Source of the DNA: Dehalococcoidia bacterium UBA7891
Lineage (GTDB): Bacteria > Chloroflexota > Dehalococcoidia > Lucifugimonadales > UBA826
Reading direction: 5' to 3'
Length of the DNA: 31,864 nucleotides
Assembly: GCA_002500485.1 (NCBI GenBank)
Contig: DLRJ01000003.1
Coordinates: 1 to 31,864, forward strand
Shown here: positions 15,212 to 23,999 of the stretch, piece after piece
How positions within the stretch are numbered: position 1 is the stretch's first letter
How the letters are laid out: each line of letters begins with the position of its first letter
The notes under the pieces: generated by a model
Seen by the model: the letters and a program-made list of their open reading frames with translations, nothing else
What the model was told of the DNA's origin: nothing
Database searches by the model: none
Position numbers and translations under genes: made by a program

Positions 15212-16192
15212 ATGAAAAATAAATTAATAGGATCCATCTTGCTGACAGTGTTAGCTTGCTTGAATTTTTCCTGCCGTCCCTCAACAGAAATTGTTCAAGT
15301 CAAACTTGCGTTGGATTGGTATCCAAATGCTAATCACATTGGGTTATACATTGCTCAGGAAAAAGGTTATTTTGAAGACGAAAACCTAGAAGTTGAAATA
15401 TATACCCCATCGGATCCTTCTACAGTTTTACAAACGGTAGCTTCAGGTGCAGATGATTTTGGTATGAATTACCAACCTGATGTTCTGATAGCCCGTTCAG
15501 AAGGAGTTCCGATAATTTCAATTTTGGGTATGGTGCAGCACCCGTTGAACTCAGTGATGGCATTACAGTCTTCCGGAAACAAAACCCCGAAAGATCTGAA
15601 AGGGAAAAAAGTAGGGTATCCAGGTATTCCTTGGAATGAAGATGCCTTGAATACCATGCTTGAGTCTGATGGTATAAGCGGGCTAGATGATGTAGAGCTA
15701 GTGAATGTAGGATGGGAATTGGGGTCGTCAATGATATCTGAAACAGTAGATGCGATTATTGGAGCTTATTTTACTCATGAGAGCATACTTCTTGAAAATG
15801 AAGGGCATCCTGTCAATGTGATGCGGATGGAAGAATGGGGTGTCCCCGACTATTACGAATTGGTGATGGTAACGAGTGAAAACTATTTGTCAGAAAATTC
15901 CGATGTGGTCGAAAAATTCACCCGTGCTGTTGGAAAGGGATACGCTGATGCAATTTCTGATCCGCAATCCGGTGTTGATATCTTAAAAAAATATTCCCCT
16001 GAAATAGATGAAGATATCGATAGGCCTGGGGCAGATCTGCTCCAGGATTTGTGGAAGGGAAAGAACGGTAGGTTTGGGACTCAAGAAGAGGCCAGATGGG
16101 TATCTTTTTCTAATTGGATGAAAGTGAGAGGCATTATAAATGAAAATCTAGATCCAAAAGCTGCTTTCACAGATGAATTTTCTGCTAAATAA
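15212..16192 (+). CDS. Thiamine pyrimidine precursor-binding lipoprotein (ThiY / NMT1-like)
   Basis: Extracytoplasmic binding protein of the importer, 326 residues, of the NMT1/THI5-like family. A lipoprotein signal peptide is seen with lipobox LNFSC (Cys21), so the mature protein is anchored in the membrane. The family signature ALDWYPNANHIGLYIAQEKGYF follows (about 34-55), then SDPSTVLQTVASGADDFG and the QHPLNSVMAL segment. ThiY members bind formyl-aminomethyl-pyrimidine (FAMP), a thiamine breakdown product, or the related hydroxymethylpyrimidine. The presence of tenA directly after it favours FAMP-type salvage. An AAAGGATG ribosome binding site precedes the ATG. The preceding permease and ATPase genes complete the transporter. 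Confidence 0.88.
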   Translation: MKNKLIGSILLTVLACLNFSCRPSTEIVQVKLALDWYPNANHIGLYIAQEKGYFEDENLEVEIYTPSDPSTVLQTVASGADDFGMNYQPDVLIARSEGVPIISILGMVQHPLNSVMALQSSGNKTPKDLKGKKVGYPGIPWNEDALNTMLESDGISGLDDVELVNVGWELGSSMISETVDAIIGAYFTHESILLENEGHPVNVMRMEEWGVPDYYELVMVTSENYLSENSDVVEKFTRAVGKGYADAISDPQSGVDILKKYSPEIDEDIDRPGADLLQDLWKGKNGRFGTQEEARWVSFSNWMKVRGIINENLDPKAAFTDEFSAK

Positions 16193-16212
16193 AGTAATAA
16201 AGGTTCTGGACA

Positions 16213-16872
16213 GTGACATTAACTTCTGATCTAAAAGCAAAATATTGCGGGCTGTGGGAATTGGTGACTTATCATCGGTTCGTTTCCCAATTGGGAGATG
16301 GGTCCTTGTCCCCCAGTATATTCAAAGCATATTTTCTTCAAGATTATGTTTTTGTAAACGATTTAGTCGTTATGGCAGCTCAAGCACTTGCAAAAGCTCC
16401 AAATTTGAAAGCCGCATCGATTTTTAATGATTTTCTGACTGGCGTGTTAGACGCAGAAAACGACCTATTTATGCGATTTTTTAATCAGCTGGGAGCATCT
16501 GAAGAAGATTATTCTTCTGTTGAGGCTTCACCCACTACTCAAGCCTTTGGTGACTTTTTAGTTAGGACATCTCTGGAAGGTACTTTTGATGAAATTGTCC
16601 TGGTGTTATATGTCACCGAAGGTACCTATTTAGATTGGGGTACTCGGTTGAGGGAAGAAAAAGCGAGTCTGACTAACCCTGTTTACAGAGAATGGATAGA
16701 CCTACATGGGCCTGAAGTACTTTGGGATTTGGTGTCTTGGTTAGAAAATTATATAAATAATGATTCATCAATATCGGCTGAAAGGGCCGATTATCTTTTT
16801 CACACAGCTCTTAGATATGAATTTTTGTTTTGGGAATCTGCGTACAATGATGAACTCTGGTTTGATGTTTAA
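16213..16872 (+). CDS. tenA: TenA-family pyrimidine salvage aminohydrolase, cysteine-less (TenA_E type)
   Basis: TenA enzymes hydrolyse aminopyrimidine products of thiamine breakdown to hydroxymethylpyrimidine (HMP), or cleave thiamine itself. In 219 residues, Asp44 in FLQDY matches the catalytic Asp44 of Bacillus TenA, and Glu203 in YEFLFWESAY matches its Glu205. The nucleophile region is different: where Bacillus has Cys135 in LPCYWLYYEVG, this protein reads YVTEGTYLDWG, with Thr135 and Glu136. A missing cysteine with a nearby Glu fits the TenA_E branch, known for pyrimidine salvage rather than thiaminase activity. It starts at a GTG (16213) behind an AAAGG box. It lies between the precursor-binding protein and thiD, in the order in which the pathway would run. 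Confidence 0.88.
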   Translation: MTLTSDLKAKYCGLWELVTYHRFVSQLGDGSLSPSIFKAYFLQDYVFVNDLVVMAAQALAKAPNLKAASIFNDFLTGVLDAENDLFMRFFNQLGASEEDYSSVEASPTTQAFGDFLVRTSLEGTFDEIVLVLYVTEGTYLDWGTRLREEKASLTNPVYREWIDLHGPEVLWDLVSWLENYINNDSSISAERADYLFHTALRYEFLFWESAYNDELWFDV

Positions 16873-16898
16873 ACGAAGATGAATTTAGGGGATCAACA

Positions 16899-17729
16899 AT
16901 GACGGCACGTATGAAGACCACCCCAAAGTGTTTGACGATAGCTGGATCAGATTCTGGCGCAGGCGCCGGTATTCAAGCAGATCTTAAAACTTTTGCCGCA
17001 AATGGAGTATATGGAACTTCAGCATTAACCGCCATAACCGCTCAAAATACTACTGGGGTACAAGATATATTGGAATTGCCAGTCACTTTAATTGAAAATC
17101 AAATCGATTCTGTATTGACAGATATCGGAACTGATGCTGTTAAAACTGGTATGTTGTCTAGTTCTGAAATAATCAGAGCTGTGGTAGGGAAGTTATCCCA
17201 ACATCAAATCGAGAATGTAGTTGTTGATCCTGTTATGGTCGCAAAAGGTGGTGATACGTTATTACAGGATGAAGCTATAGAAGCTTTAAAAACAGAACTC
17301 ATTCCAATTGCGTTAGTCGTTACTCCAAATGGGCCGGAAGCTACTGCCATTACAGGTATAAATGTTGTAGATGTGAATAGTGCGAAAGCTGCTGCTGTCA
17401 AACTGGTAGAAATGGGTTGTAAAACAGCCGTGGTCAAAGGTGGTCATATAAATGAAGGACCAGCTACCGACATATTTTATGATGGGACATCCTTTCATCT
17501 GTTCACGACTAAAAGAGTCAACACACTCAACACGCATGGTACTGGTTGTACTTTCGCATCCGCAATCGCTGCTGGTATTGCTAAAGGGTTATCGACAAGA
17601 AATTCTGTTAGTGAAGCAAAAGCTTTTGTAACCGGCTCAATTAGGCATGATTTACAGATCGGGAATGGCCACGGACCTCTTAATCATTTCTATGAACATT
17701 GGAAATCTGAAGAATCGGGAATTCATTGA
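16899..17729 (+). CDS. thiD: Hydroxymethylpyrimidine / phosphomethylpyrimidine kinase ThiD
   Basis: ThiD phosphorylates HMP and then HMP-phosphate to give HMP-pyrophosphate, the pyrimidine half used for thiamine phosphate. In 276 residues: the ribokinase-fold N-terminal AGSDSGAGAGIQADLKTFAANGVYG (about 15-39), ALTAITAQNT, DPVMVAKGGDTLL in the middle, and the C-terminal NTHGTGCTFASAIAAGIAKG, in which GTGC forms the anion hole and holds the catalytic cysteine. All key residues appear intact. AGGGG lies in front of the ATG. It ends the metabolic part of the riboswitch operon: import, hydrolysis to HMP, phosphorylation. The thiazole branch and thiE are not in the window. Confidence 0.95.
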   Translation: MTARMKTTPKCLTIAGSDSGAGAGIQADLKTFAANGVYGTSALTAITAQNTTGVQDILELPVTLIENQIDSVLTDIGTDAVKTGMLSSSEIIRAVVGKLSQHQIENVVVDPVMVAKGGDTLLQDEAIEALKTELIPIALVVTPNGPEATAITGINVVDVNSAKAAAVKLVEMGCKTAVVKGGHINEGPATDIFYDGTSFHLFTTKRVNTLNTHGTGCTFASAIAAGIAKGLSTRNSVSEAKAFVTGSIRHDLQIGNGHGPLNHFYEHWKSEESGIH

Positions 17730-17789
17730 ATGTCCATCACGAGATGTTATGATTCACCGGTTTTGGCCACTGAGTTCTTGGAGAGTTAA

Positions 17790-19055
17790 ATGGAGTCTGT
17801 TGAAGTAAGCCCCGAATTGCGGAAAGGAAGAAACCAATTAGCCGTAACCGTTACATTGGGACACGCCGTCAAGCATGTATTCAATTCAGCTTTGCCTATT
17901 CTTTTGACATTAATGAAAGGTGACTTAGGTTTATCAAACACACAATACGGCGTTATTACTAGTGTTGGCAGAGGGACGAGTGGCGCGACAACTATGGTTG
18001 CAGGGTACTTAGGGGAGAGGTTTGCAAACAGAGCCGGACTAATGCTTTTTATCTCTCTGAGCATGATGGGTATATCGTATTTCCTTCTCGGGTTTGCACC
18101 CAGCTTTTGGTGGGTATTGGCTGTGATGCTATTGGTTGGCATTGGGCCATCTCTATATCACCCACCAGCAATAGCCTCATTGTCGAGGAAATTTCCAGAC
18201 CGAAGAGGATTTGCTATATCCCTGCATGGTACAGGTGGTTCTGTTGGGGAAATGCTTGGACCTATTGTGGTTGGGTTGCTAACGACTGAGTCTGTAAAAA
18301 CAGCCTCAATTATATCGCTTACTTACTTAGTAGCTTTCCAATGGAATGAAGTTCTTAAAATCAGTGTTTTCCCAGCCTTATTATTCGCTGTACTTGTTTA
18401 TTTGATGATGAGAAATATTCCAACTGTTGATAGTGATACTGCATCACTAAGAGATTATTTTGGGGATGTTGGCTTATTGCTCAAAGATAAAATCATGCTA
18501 GGCCTTATCTTTGTTACTGCTTTTCGGTCCATGGCTCAAGCGACGATCGTTGCATTCTTGCCGGTGTATTTGATTGATACACTTGGGAAAGATGCAATCA
18601 CAACAGCACTTTTCATTGCAGGCGCACAGGCAACTGGAATTGTTGCGCAACCTATTATGGGTTGGTTGTCGGATAAATACGGAAGGAAAATTGTGCTAGT
18701 GCCTGCAATGTCTCTCCTAGGAGTTCTCTATTTGACTCTTAGTGTTGCTGATGATGGTGTCCAACTCGTTCTCAATGTGTTGGCAATGGGTGCCTTTGTA
18801 TATTCACTCCACACGATATTTATTGCAGCAGCCATGGACGTTGCAAAAGGAAGGGCACAATCCACTGTAGTCTCGTTAATTTATGGGGCAAGTTTTTTGG
18901 GGACTGTAGGACCAGTGATAGCCGGGCTTTTATCTGACACTGATTTAGGTATCAAAAGTTGTTTCATTTTCAGCGGAGTTGTCGCCTTGATATCCACAGC
19001 AATTTTGGCTGGATTGAAATTGCCTAAGACAATTAACCAACAACAAGCTCACTGA
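17790..19055 (+). CDS. MFS transporter, fosmidomycin-resistance (Fsr) like
   Basis: A 421-residue, 12-span major facilitator protein of the cytoplasmic membrane. The Fsr-like signature is clear: GHAVKHVFNSALPILLTLMKGDLGLSNTQYG in the first helix region (24-54), and YHPPAIASLSRKFPDRRGFAISLHGTGGSVGEMLGP (about 122-157). GWLSDKYGRK marks the second MFS motif A. Fsr exports fosmidomycin in E. coli, but most relatives have unknown substrates. A TTGGAGAG ribosome binding site precedes the ATG. It follows thiD by 60 nt in the same direction with no visible terminator, so it may belong to the TPP-controlled transcript. Confidence 0.87.
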   Translation: MESVEVSPELRKGRNQLAVTVTLGHAVKHVFNSALPILLTLMKGDLGLSNTQYGVITSVGRGTSGATTMVAGYLGERFANRAGLMLFISLSMMGISYFLLGFAPSFWWVLAVMLLVGIGPSLYHPPAIASLSRKFPDRRGFAISLHGTGGSVGEMLGPIVVGLLTTESVKTASIISLTYLVAFQWNEVLKISVFPALLFAVLVYLMMRNIPTVDSDTASLRDYFGDVGLLLKDKIMLGLIFVTAFRSMAQATIVAFLPVYLIDTLGKDAITTALFIAGAQATGIVAQPIMGWLSDKYGRKIVLVPAMSLLGVLYLTLSVADDGVQLVLNVLAMGAFVYSLHTIFIAAAMDVAKGRAQSTVVSLIYGASFLGTVGPVIAGLLSDTDLGIKSCFIFSGVVALISTAILAGLKLPKTINQQQAH

Positions 19056-19075
19056 AATCAAGTAATATGATTTCA
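19053..19075. terminator. Hairpin at the convergent MFS / M24 peptidase junction
   Basis: TGAAATCA (19053-19060) and TGATTTCA (19068-19075) are perfect inverted repeats around a 7-nt loop. They contain the stop codons of both converging genes. The stem is AT-rich and no long T-run follows, so it would be a weak bidirectional terminator at best. Confidence 0.35.
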
Positions 19076-20269
19076 TGATACCTGAATTAGATACGGCGAC
19101 GTTTGTCTTTCAGTAGTGACTGTGGGCCCAGTTTCATAATAGAACAAATCGATTTCAGACCTGACTCCAAATTCCCCAGGTATGTATATGCCGGGTTCTA
19201 TGGTAAATCCGATTTTTGGGCTTATAGTGCGGGTGTCGATGGTTTCCCATCCATCTAGGTTGACGGCATTTCCATGTGCCTCTCTGCCTAGACTATGTCC
19301 TAATCTATGACTGAAATATTTGCCATATCCCATGTTATCTATGTACCTTCTAGCTTCAGCATCAACTTCCCAACCCTGTAGCTCTCTTCCCTCATGATAG
19401 GCTTTTTCTAGCAGAGTAACTGCAGCATCGCGACCGCCTATGACGGTGTTAAATACTTCTAGATGTTTTTTCGGTACCTCGTCACCTATGAATGCTGTCC
19501 AGGTTATATCGGCACAAACAGAGGGTTCATCTCCTATTCTTCCCCATAAGTCAATTAAGACCCAATCTCCCTTACTCATTGTTGAAGAATTAGCTTCTGT
19601 GGGCTCAAAGTGAGGGTCCGTTGCATGGTTGTTTATAGCTACGACTGGGCCATCGGGAGTTATAAGATTACTTTTTGTGAACCGATTTCGTATAAATTCA
19701 GCAACCTCGAATTCCGTTAGGTTAGTATCTAAGTTTTCACTAATGAAGTTGAATGCTTCTTTAACTGTAGTGGTCAAAATTTCAGAGGCCTTTAAATGCG
19801 AATCCAGCTCTTTGTCAGACCATCTCTGTGTAGCGTATTGAATTAAATTAGCTGATGTAACAACTTCAACCCCCAGACTTCGAATTAGCTCTAAGGTGCC
19901 GCCATCAATTTTTGCGACTCTAGGTAAAACTCCCATTGGTGAGTATTCCATAGCAACTTTTCCGTGTTGAGGTAGGTGAGATTTCAAGGAGTCAATCATT
20001 TGTTCCCGGCTTACCCAGAATTCCGCTTTTATTCCTATATGTTCAAACCTATTTTGATCTACAAAACTTACAATGAATTTAGGATCAGAATTTGCAGGTA
20101 TCCATAGCCAGCATGGTCTAGTTACATTTGATATGTAACCAATGGCGTCCCATAAAATGGGATTCATTCCCCTGTAGTCATAGAGAAGCCAGCCATCAAT
20201 TTCGTTTTCTTGCATGTATTCTTGAGCTTGTGAAATCATTTCGAAGACTGAGGGGTCGTTTTGAAGCAT
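19073..20269 (-). CDS. M24-family metallopeptidase (Xaa-Pro dipeptidase/aminopeptidase-like)
   Basis: A cytoplasmic peptidase-like protein of 398 residues with the creatinase/aminopeptidase (pita-bread) fold. The five metal ligands of clan MG can be assigned: Asp240 (VLIDLWG), Asp254 (CADITWT), His325 (HRLGHSLG), Glu358 (TIEPGIY) and Glu372 (RSEIDLF). The N-terminal creatinase-like domain (about 1-140) is present. Xaa-Pro peptidases and related amidohydrolases share this layout, so the exact substrate is open. Its ATG directly follows the hisS stop codon, with no gap, so it is translated from the hisS message. No signal peptide is seen. Confidence 0.88.
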   Translation of the reverse strand: MLQNDPSVFEMISQAQEYMQENEIDGWLLYDYRGMNPILWDAIGYISNVTRPCWLWIPANSDPKFIVSFVDQNRFEHIGIKAEFWVSREQMIDSLKSHLPQHGKVAMEYSPMGVLPRVAKIDGGTLELIRSLGVEVVTSANLIQYATQRWSDKELDSHLKASEILTTTVKEAFNFISENLDTNLTEFEVAEFIRNRFTKSNLITPDGPVVAINNHATDPHFEPTEANSSTMSKGDWVLIDLWGRIGDEPSVCADITWTAFIGDEVPKKHLEVFNTVIGGRDAAVTLLEKAYHEGRELQGWEVDAEARRYIDNMGYGKYFSHRLGHSLGREAHGNAVNLDGWETIDTRTISPKIGFTIEPGIYIPGEFGVRSEIDLFYYETGPTVTTERQTSPYLIQVS

Positions 20270-21544
20270 TTAATCTACCTTCTGGCCAATGTCATGGGTT
20301 TTAACAAAATTTAAAATTCCATCCGCAGTAATTTCGGTTTGATCACCTTTGCTCAAATCTCTCAGAGTGTATAAACCCGTGGATAATTCATCATCCCCAA
20401 TGATTATTACGTGGGATGAATTCATGTGAGATGCATATCGCATTTGACTTCTTAATCCCCTTGAAGGGCCGACAAAAGCTTCTTTTCCTAATCGTCTTAT
20501 TTGAGATGATAGGCTAATGGCTTCTTTTTTAGCTCCTTCTCCGATGTGTGCAAACATAATGCTTAGTTTGGGATTAGATGCGATATTTATTTCAAGCCTT
20601 CTAATGTTTTCGATCACTCGCTCTATTCCCATTCCAAAACCTATGCCAGGTGTTGTTGGGCCTCCCAATTGTTCTAGCAGACCATCATAGCGGCCTCCTC
20701 CGGCTATAACATTGGTCCTTCTTTCCGTAGGAGGGGTTATTTCGTAAACAGTTCTTGAATAATAATCCAGGCCTCGGACAAGGGTGTTGTCAATTTCGTA
20801 TCCTATACCAGTGGTTTCTAAATATTCTTGGAGCTGGACCCAGTGAGCATTGCACGGAGGGCAAAGATATTCGGTACTTTTCGGAGCAGATTGAATCACT
20901 GGTTGGCAAGATTCCATTTTGCAATCCAAAAGACGAAGAGGATTGGTCTCCAATCGCCTTACACAATCGGGACAGAGAGATTGGGAGTAATTTTGATAGT
21001 AGGTTTGCAAAGCATCAACGTATTTTGGTCTGCAGTTCGAGTCGCCAATACTGTTGATCCTTAGAGAAATATCATCGATGCCTACACTTGTTAGAAATCT
21101 CCAAGAAACTTCTATAACTTCGGCATCAATATAGGGATCTGATTCGCCAAAGGCCTCTATGCCAAATTGGTGAAAGGCTCTGAACCTGCCGGCCTGAGGT
21201 CTTTCGTATCTGAAATTTGGACAAAGATAGAAAAGTCTCACTGGTTGGGGCATGTTATGCATACCGTGTTGCATGTAGGCTCGACAAACAGAAGCTGTAC
21301 CCTCCGGTCTAAGGGTTAGTGAATCCCCTCCTCTATCACTAAAGGTGTAGGTTTCCTTTTCCACTATGTCTGTTGAATCACCAATGCTTCTAATATACAG
21401 ATTGGTATCTTCAAAAACAGGTGTATCAATTCTTCTATATCCGAAGCTTTCAGCAACCTGTGAAGCGGTGTTTTCTACGTAGCGCCAATATCTTTGATCA
21501 TTTGGTAATACATCAGTGGTACCTCGTGGGGCTTGGAATTCCAT
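20270..21544 (-). CDS. hisS: Histidine--tRNA ligase
   Basis: Class II aminoacyl-tRNA synthetase that charges tRNA-His, a cytoplasmic homodimer. The 424-residue length is standard. Family signs: the start MEFQAPRGTTDVLP, motif 2 around FRYERPQAGRFRAFHQFGIEAFG, the histidine-specific VRGLDYYSRTVYEI with GGGRYDGL, motif 3 in GIGFGMGIERV, and a C-terminal anticodon-binding domain. I chose the ATG at 21544 because the family begins exactly there and a GAGGGAG ribosome binding site precedes it. The open frame continues upstream to 21745 for 67 more codons, but that sequence has no family match and lies in the divergent gap with rel. A T-box leader was looked for there and not found. The M24 peptidase gene follows directly. 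Confidence 0.95.
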   Translation of the reverse strand: MEFQAPRGTTDVLPNDQRYWRYVENTASQVAESFGYRRIDTPVFEDTNLYIRSIGDSTDIVEKETYTFSDRGGDSLTLRPEGTASVCRAYMQHGMHNMPQPVRLFYLCPNFRYERPQAGRFRAFHQFGIEAFGESDPYIDAEVIEVSWRFLTSVGIDDISLRINSIGDSNCRPKYVDALQTYYQNYSQSLCPDCVRRLETNPLRLLDCKMESCQPVIQSAPKSTEYLCPPCNAHWVQLQEYLETTGIGYEIDNTLVRGLDYYSRTVYEITPPTERRTNVIAGGGRYDGLLEQLGGPTTPGIGFGMGIERVIENIRRLEINIASNPKLSIMFAHIGEGAKKEAISLSSQIRRLGKEAFVGPSRGLRSQMRYASHMNSSHVIIIGDDELSTGLYTLRDLSKGDQTEITADGILNFVKTHDIGQKVD

Positions 21545-21743
21545 TTCATCTCCCTCTATTTTGGAACCCAACCATTTTATATTAAAAATTAAGATCAGAG
21601 TGGCTTCGTCATACTGCTCAAGTTGCGATATAATTTGCCAACTTTCAAAATATGTTTCAGTAGAGACAAATGGGGAACGAGAGGAGCAAGCCAAGTAATG
21701 TCTTGGTTTGTTTGGTGACCAATAGTTTGGAGAGTTTCGCTCC

Positions 21744-23966
21744 ATGGTTAATGTCGGGAATGTAATTGTCGATGATGCCTTATATGAAAAAATGGGGCAT
21801 TACCTTGCTTCTGACAAGGTAGAGTTAGTGGCTAAGGCCTATGCTTTTGCCGAAAAAGCGCACGCTGGTCAGAGCCGACTTTCCGGAGAGGAATTTTTCG
21901 AACATCCAAAACAGACGGCCCTTTTTTTGGCTGATCTTCGCTTGGATGCAAACGCTCTCTCCGCCGCTCTACTTCACGATGTTTTGGAAGACTGTGATGT
22001 AACGTTTGCTGAACTTTCCATGGAATTTGGGAGTGACGTTGCAGGATTAGTGGATGGAGTTACAAAGCTTACCAAGGCGGAGGTAATGGGAGATTCCCAG
22101 TTTTTGCCTGGATCCCAGAGTGCTTTCGAGGAGATTTCATTAGAGGACATTGCTCAAGCAGAAACCCTGAGAAAAATGCTTATGGCGATGGCTGAGGATG
22201 TGAGGGTGGTCTTAATCAAGCTAGCCGATAGGCTACATAACATGCGGACTGTTGGGTCACTACCTCAAATTCGCCGAGAGGCAATGGCCAAAGAGACTTT
22301 GGAAATATATGCTCCCTTGGCTCATAGGTTGGGCATTTGGGAAATAAAATGGATGCTTGAGGATTTATCTTTCCAGCAAATAGATCCTGATGCATATAAG
22401 CAGATCTCCCTTCGGTTGAATTCCAAACGTGGTAAGCGGGAAGAGTATATTGCCAAAGTGGTAGAAATAGTAAAATCTGAACTAGACAAAGCTGGCATAA
22501 CAGCGGATATATATGGAAGGCCTAAACACATATATAGCATTCACAAGAAGTCAGAAAGGTATCATGAATCCAACAGAGAGGTCAGTGAGATATATGACCT
22601 TTTTGCTGTACGTATCCTAGTAAATGAAGTGAAAGACTGTTACGGCACTCTTGGAGTAATTCATACTAAATGGAGGCCCCTGCCTGGACAGTTCGATGAC
22701 TATATAGCCAATCCTAAAGACAATCTTTACCAGTCTCTCCACACTGCCGTTTTGTGCGAAGAATCATCCCCAGTGGAAATTCAAATTCGAACGTATGATA
22801 TGCATCAGGTAGCCGAATATGGGGTGGCAGCCCACTGGCTCTACAAAGAAACTGGGGAACTTGATGTTCAGTTTGAAGAGAAAATGACTTGGTTGCGGCA
22901 ACTTTTAGAATGGCAACGTGATGTGAGTGGAGCAGTAGAATTTGTAGAATCTTTCAAAACGGATATTTTTCAGAATCAGGTTTTTGTTTATACACCTAAT
23001 GGGGAGGTTATAGAACTTCCCACCGGTTCTACCCCACTTGATTTTGCTTACAGAATTCATACGGATATTGGGCATGGTTGTGTTGGAGCGAAAGTGAATG
23101 GCAAATTGGTGGCTCTGAATTATCATCTACAAAACGGTGACACAATTCAGATAATGACCAGCAAGATCACTAGGGGACCAAGCTTAGATTGGATTAACCC
23201 TAGTCTAGGATATGCTAAAACTTCTTCAGCACGTGCCAAGATGCGTCAATGGTTTAACCGACAAGAACGCCAAACAAATATAGAGCGTGGGAAAGAAGTA
23301 TTCCAGAAACAATTAGCAAGATTGGATTTGGACGTAACTCCGGAAATAGTAGTGGAAATGTTTAGGTACAAAGCTGTTGATGATATGTTTGCCGATTTGG
23401 GTGGCGGTTCTTTATCAACAGCTAAATTGATATCTAGAATATCGTTGAAGTCTGAACTTCCTGATGGGCTTACCCGATTGACACCCCCTAAAAAGGGACC
23501 AGCTTCAGGGGTGCAGGTTCTTGGTGTAGGAGATCTGTTAACCAATATTGCTAGATGCTGTAATCCAATTATGGGGGATGAAATCACCGGTTTTATTACC
23601 CGGGGACGAGGTGTCACTGTACATAGAAAATCGTGCCCAAACATAATCTCAGAAGATGAACTGGATAGGATAGTACCAGTGGATTGGGGAGAATCCAGGA
23701 CTTTGTACCCTGTGAGAATTCAATTGGATTGTTGGGACCGTGTCGGATTGTTGGGAGACGTTACGTCAGTGGTATCTAATGAACGAATTAATATTGCCAA
23801 TATTAATTCTGAAGAGTACGATGATAGGTGCGTCATTTCGCTGACGGTATACACAAATGGGATTGATCAGCTTGGACATCTGTACACGAAATTAGAGGCT
23901 GTTAATGGTGTTGATGGGGTTACCCGGCTGAGGAATATTGATTCCCGAAATGATATTGAAAATTAG
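21744..23966 (+). CDS. rel: Long RelA/SpoT-homologue (p)ppGpp synthetase/hydrolase
   Basis: Controls the alarmone (p)ppGpp of the stringent response, acting with stalled ribosomes. The 740 residues hold the full set of domains: HD hydrolase (about 25-190, with His78-Asp79 and ADRLHNMRT intact), synthetase (about 240-350, with GRPKHIYSIHKKS and YQSLHT), TGS (about 411-472), the zinc-finger-like CC at 605-606 with HRKSC (627-631), and a C-terminal ACT/RRM domain (about 657-735). The synthetase motif that is RFKD in most two-function Rel enzymes is QFDD here (316-319), closer to the EFDD of synthetase-only RelA, while the hydrolase site is kept. GGAGAG lies about 9 nt before the ATG. The gene is divergent from hisS over a 199-nt gap that holds a TATAAT (21629-21634) without a good -35. 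Confidence 0.93.
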   Translation: MVNVGNVIVDDALYEKMGHYLASDKVELVAKAYAFAEKAHAGQSRLSGEEFFEHPKQTALFLADLRLDANALSAALLHDVLEDCDVTFAELSMEFGSDVAGLVDGVTKLTKAEVMGDSQFLPGSQSAFEEISLEDIAQAETLRKMLMAMAEDVRVVLIKLADRLHNMRTVGSLPQIRREAMAKETLEIYAPLAHRLGIWEIKWMLEDLSFQQIDPDAYKQISLRLNSKRGKREEYIAKVVEIVKSELDKAGITADIYGRPKHIYSIHKKSERYHESNREVSEIYDLFAVRILVNEVKDCYGTLGVIHTKWRPLPGQFDDYIANPKDNLYQSLHTAVLCEESSPVEIQIRTYDMHQVAEYGVAAHWLYKETGELDVQFEEKMTWLRQLLEWQRDVSGAVEFVESFKTDIFQNQVFVYTPNGEVIELPTGSTPLDFAYRIHTDIGHGCVGAKVNGKLVALNYHLQNGDTIQIMTSKITRGPSLDWINPSLGYAKTSSARAKMRQWFNRQERQTNIERGKEVFQKQLARLDLDVTPEIVVEMFRYKAVDDMFADLGGGSLSTAKLISRISLKSELPDGLTRLTPPKKGPASGVQVLGVGDLLTNIARCCNPIMGDEITGFITRGRGVTVHRKSCPNIISEDELDRIVPVDWGESRTLYPVRIQLDCWDRVGLLGDVTSVVSNERINIANINSEEYDDRCVISLTVYTNGIDQLGHLYTKLEAVNGVDGVTRLRNIDSRNDIEN

Positions 23967-23999
23967 TTTTTAGAAAATGCAATAGGAGACTCGATTAAA

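Noticed and set aside
21545..21743. Possible T-box leader for hisS
   Set aside because: Read on the minus strand, no T-box consensus, specifier stem or terminator with T-run could be found in the gap.
21545..21745. A 67-codon in-frame extension at the N-terminus of hisS
   Set aside because: HisRS proteins begin at the MEFQAPRG segment, a good ribosome binding site lies directly before that ATG, and the extension has no family likeness and fills the divergent gap with rel.
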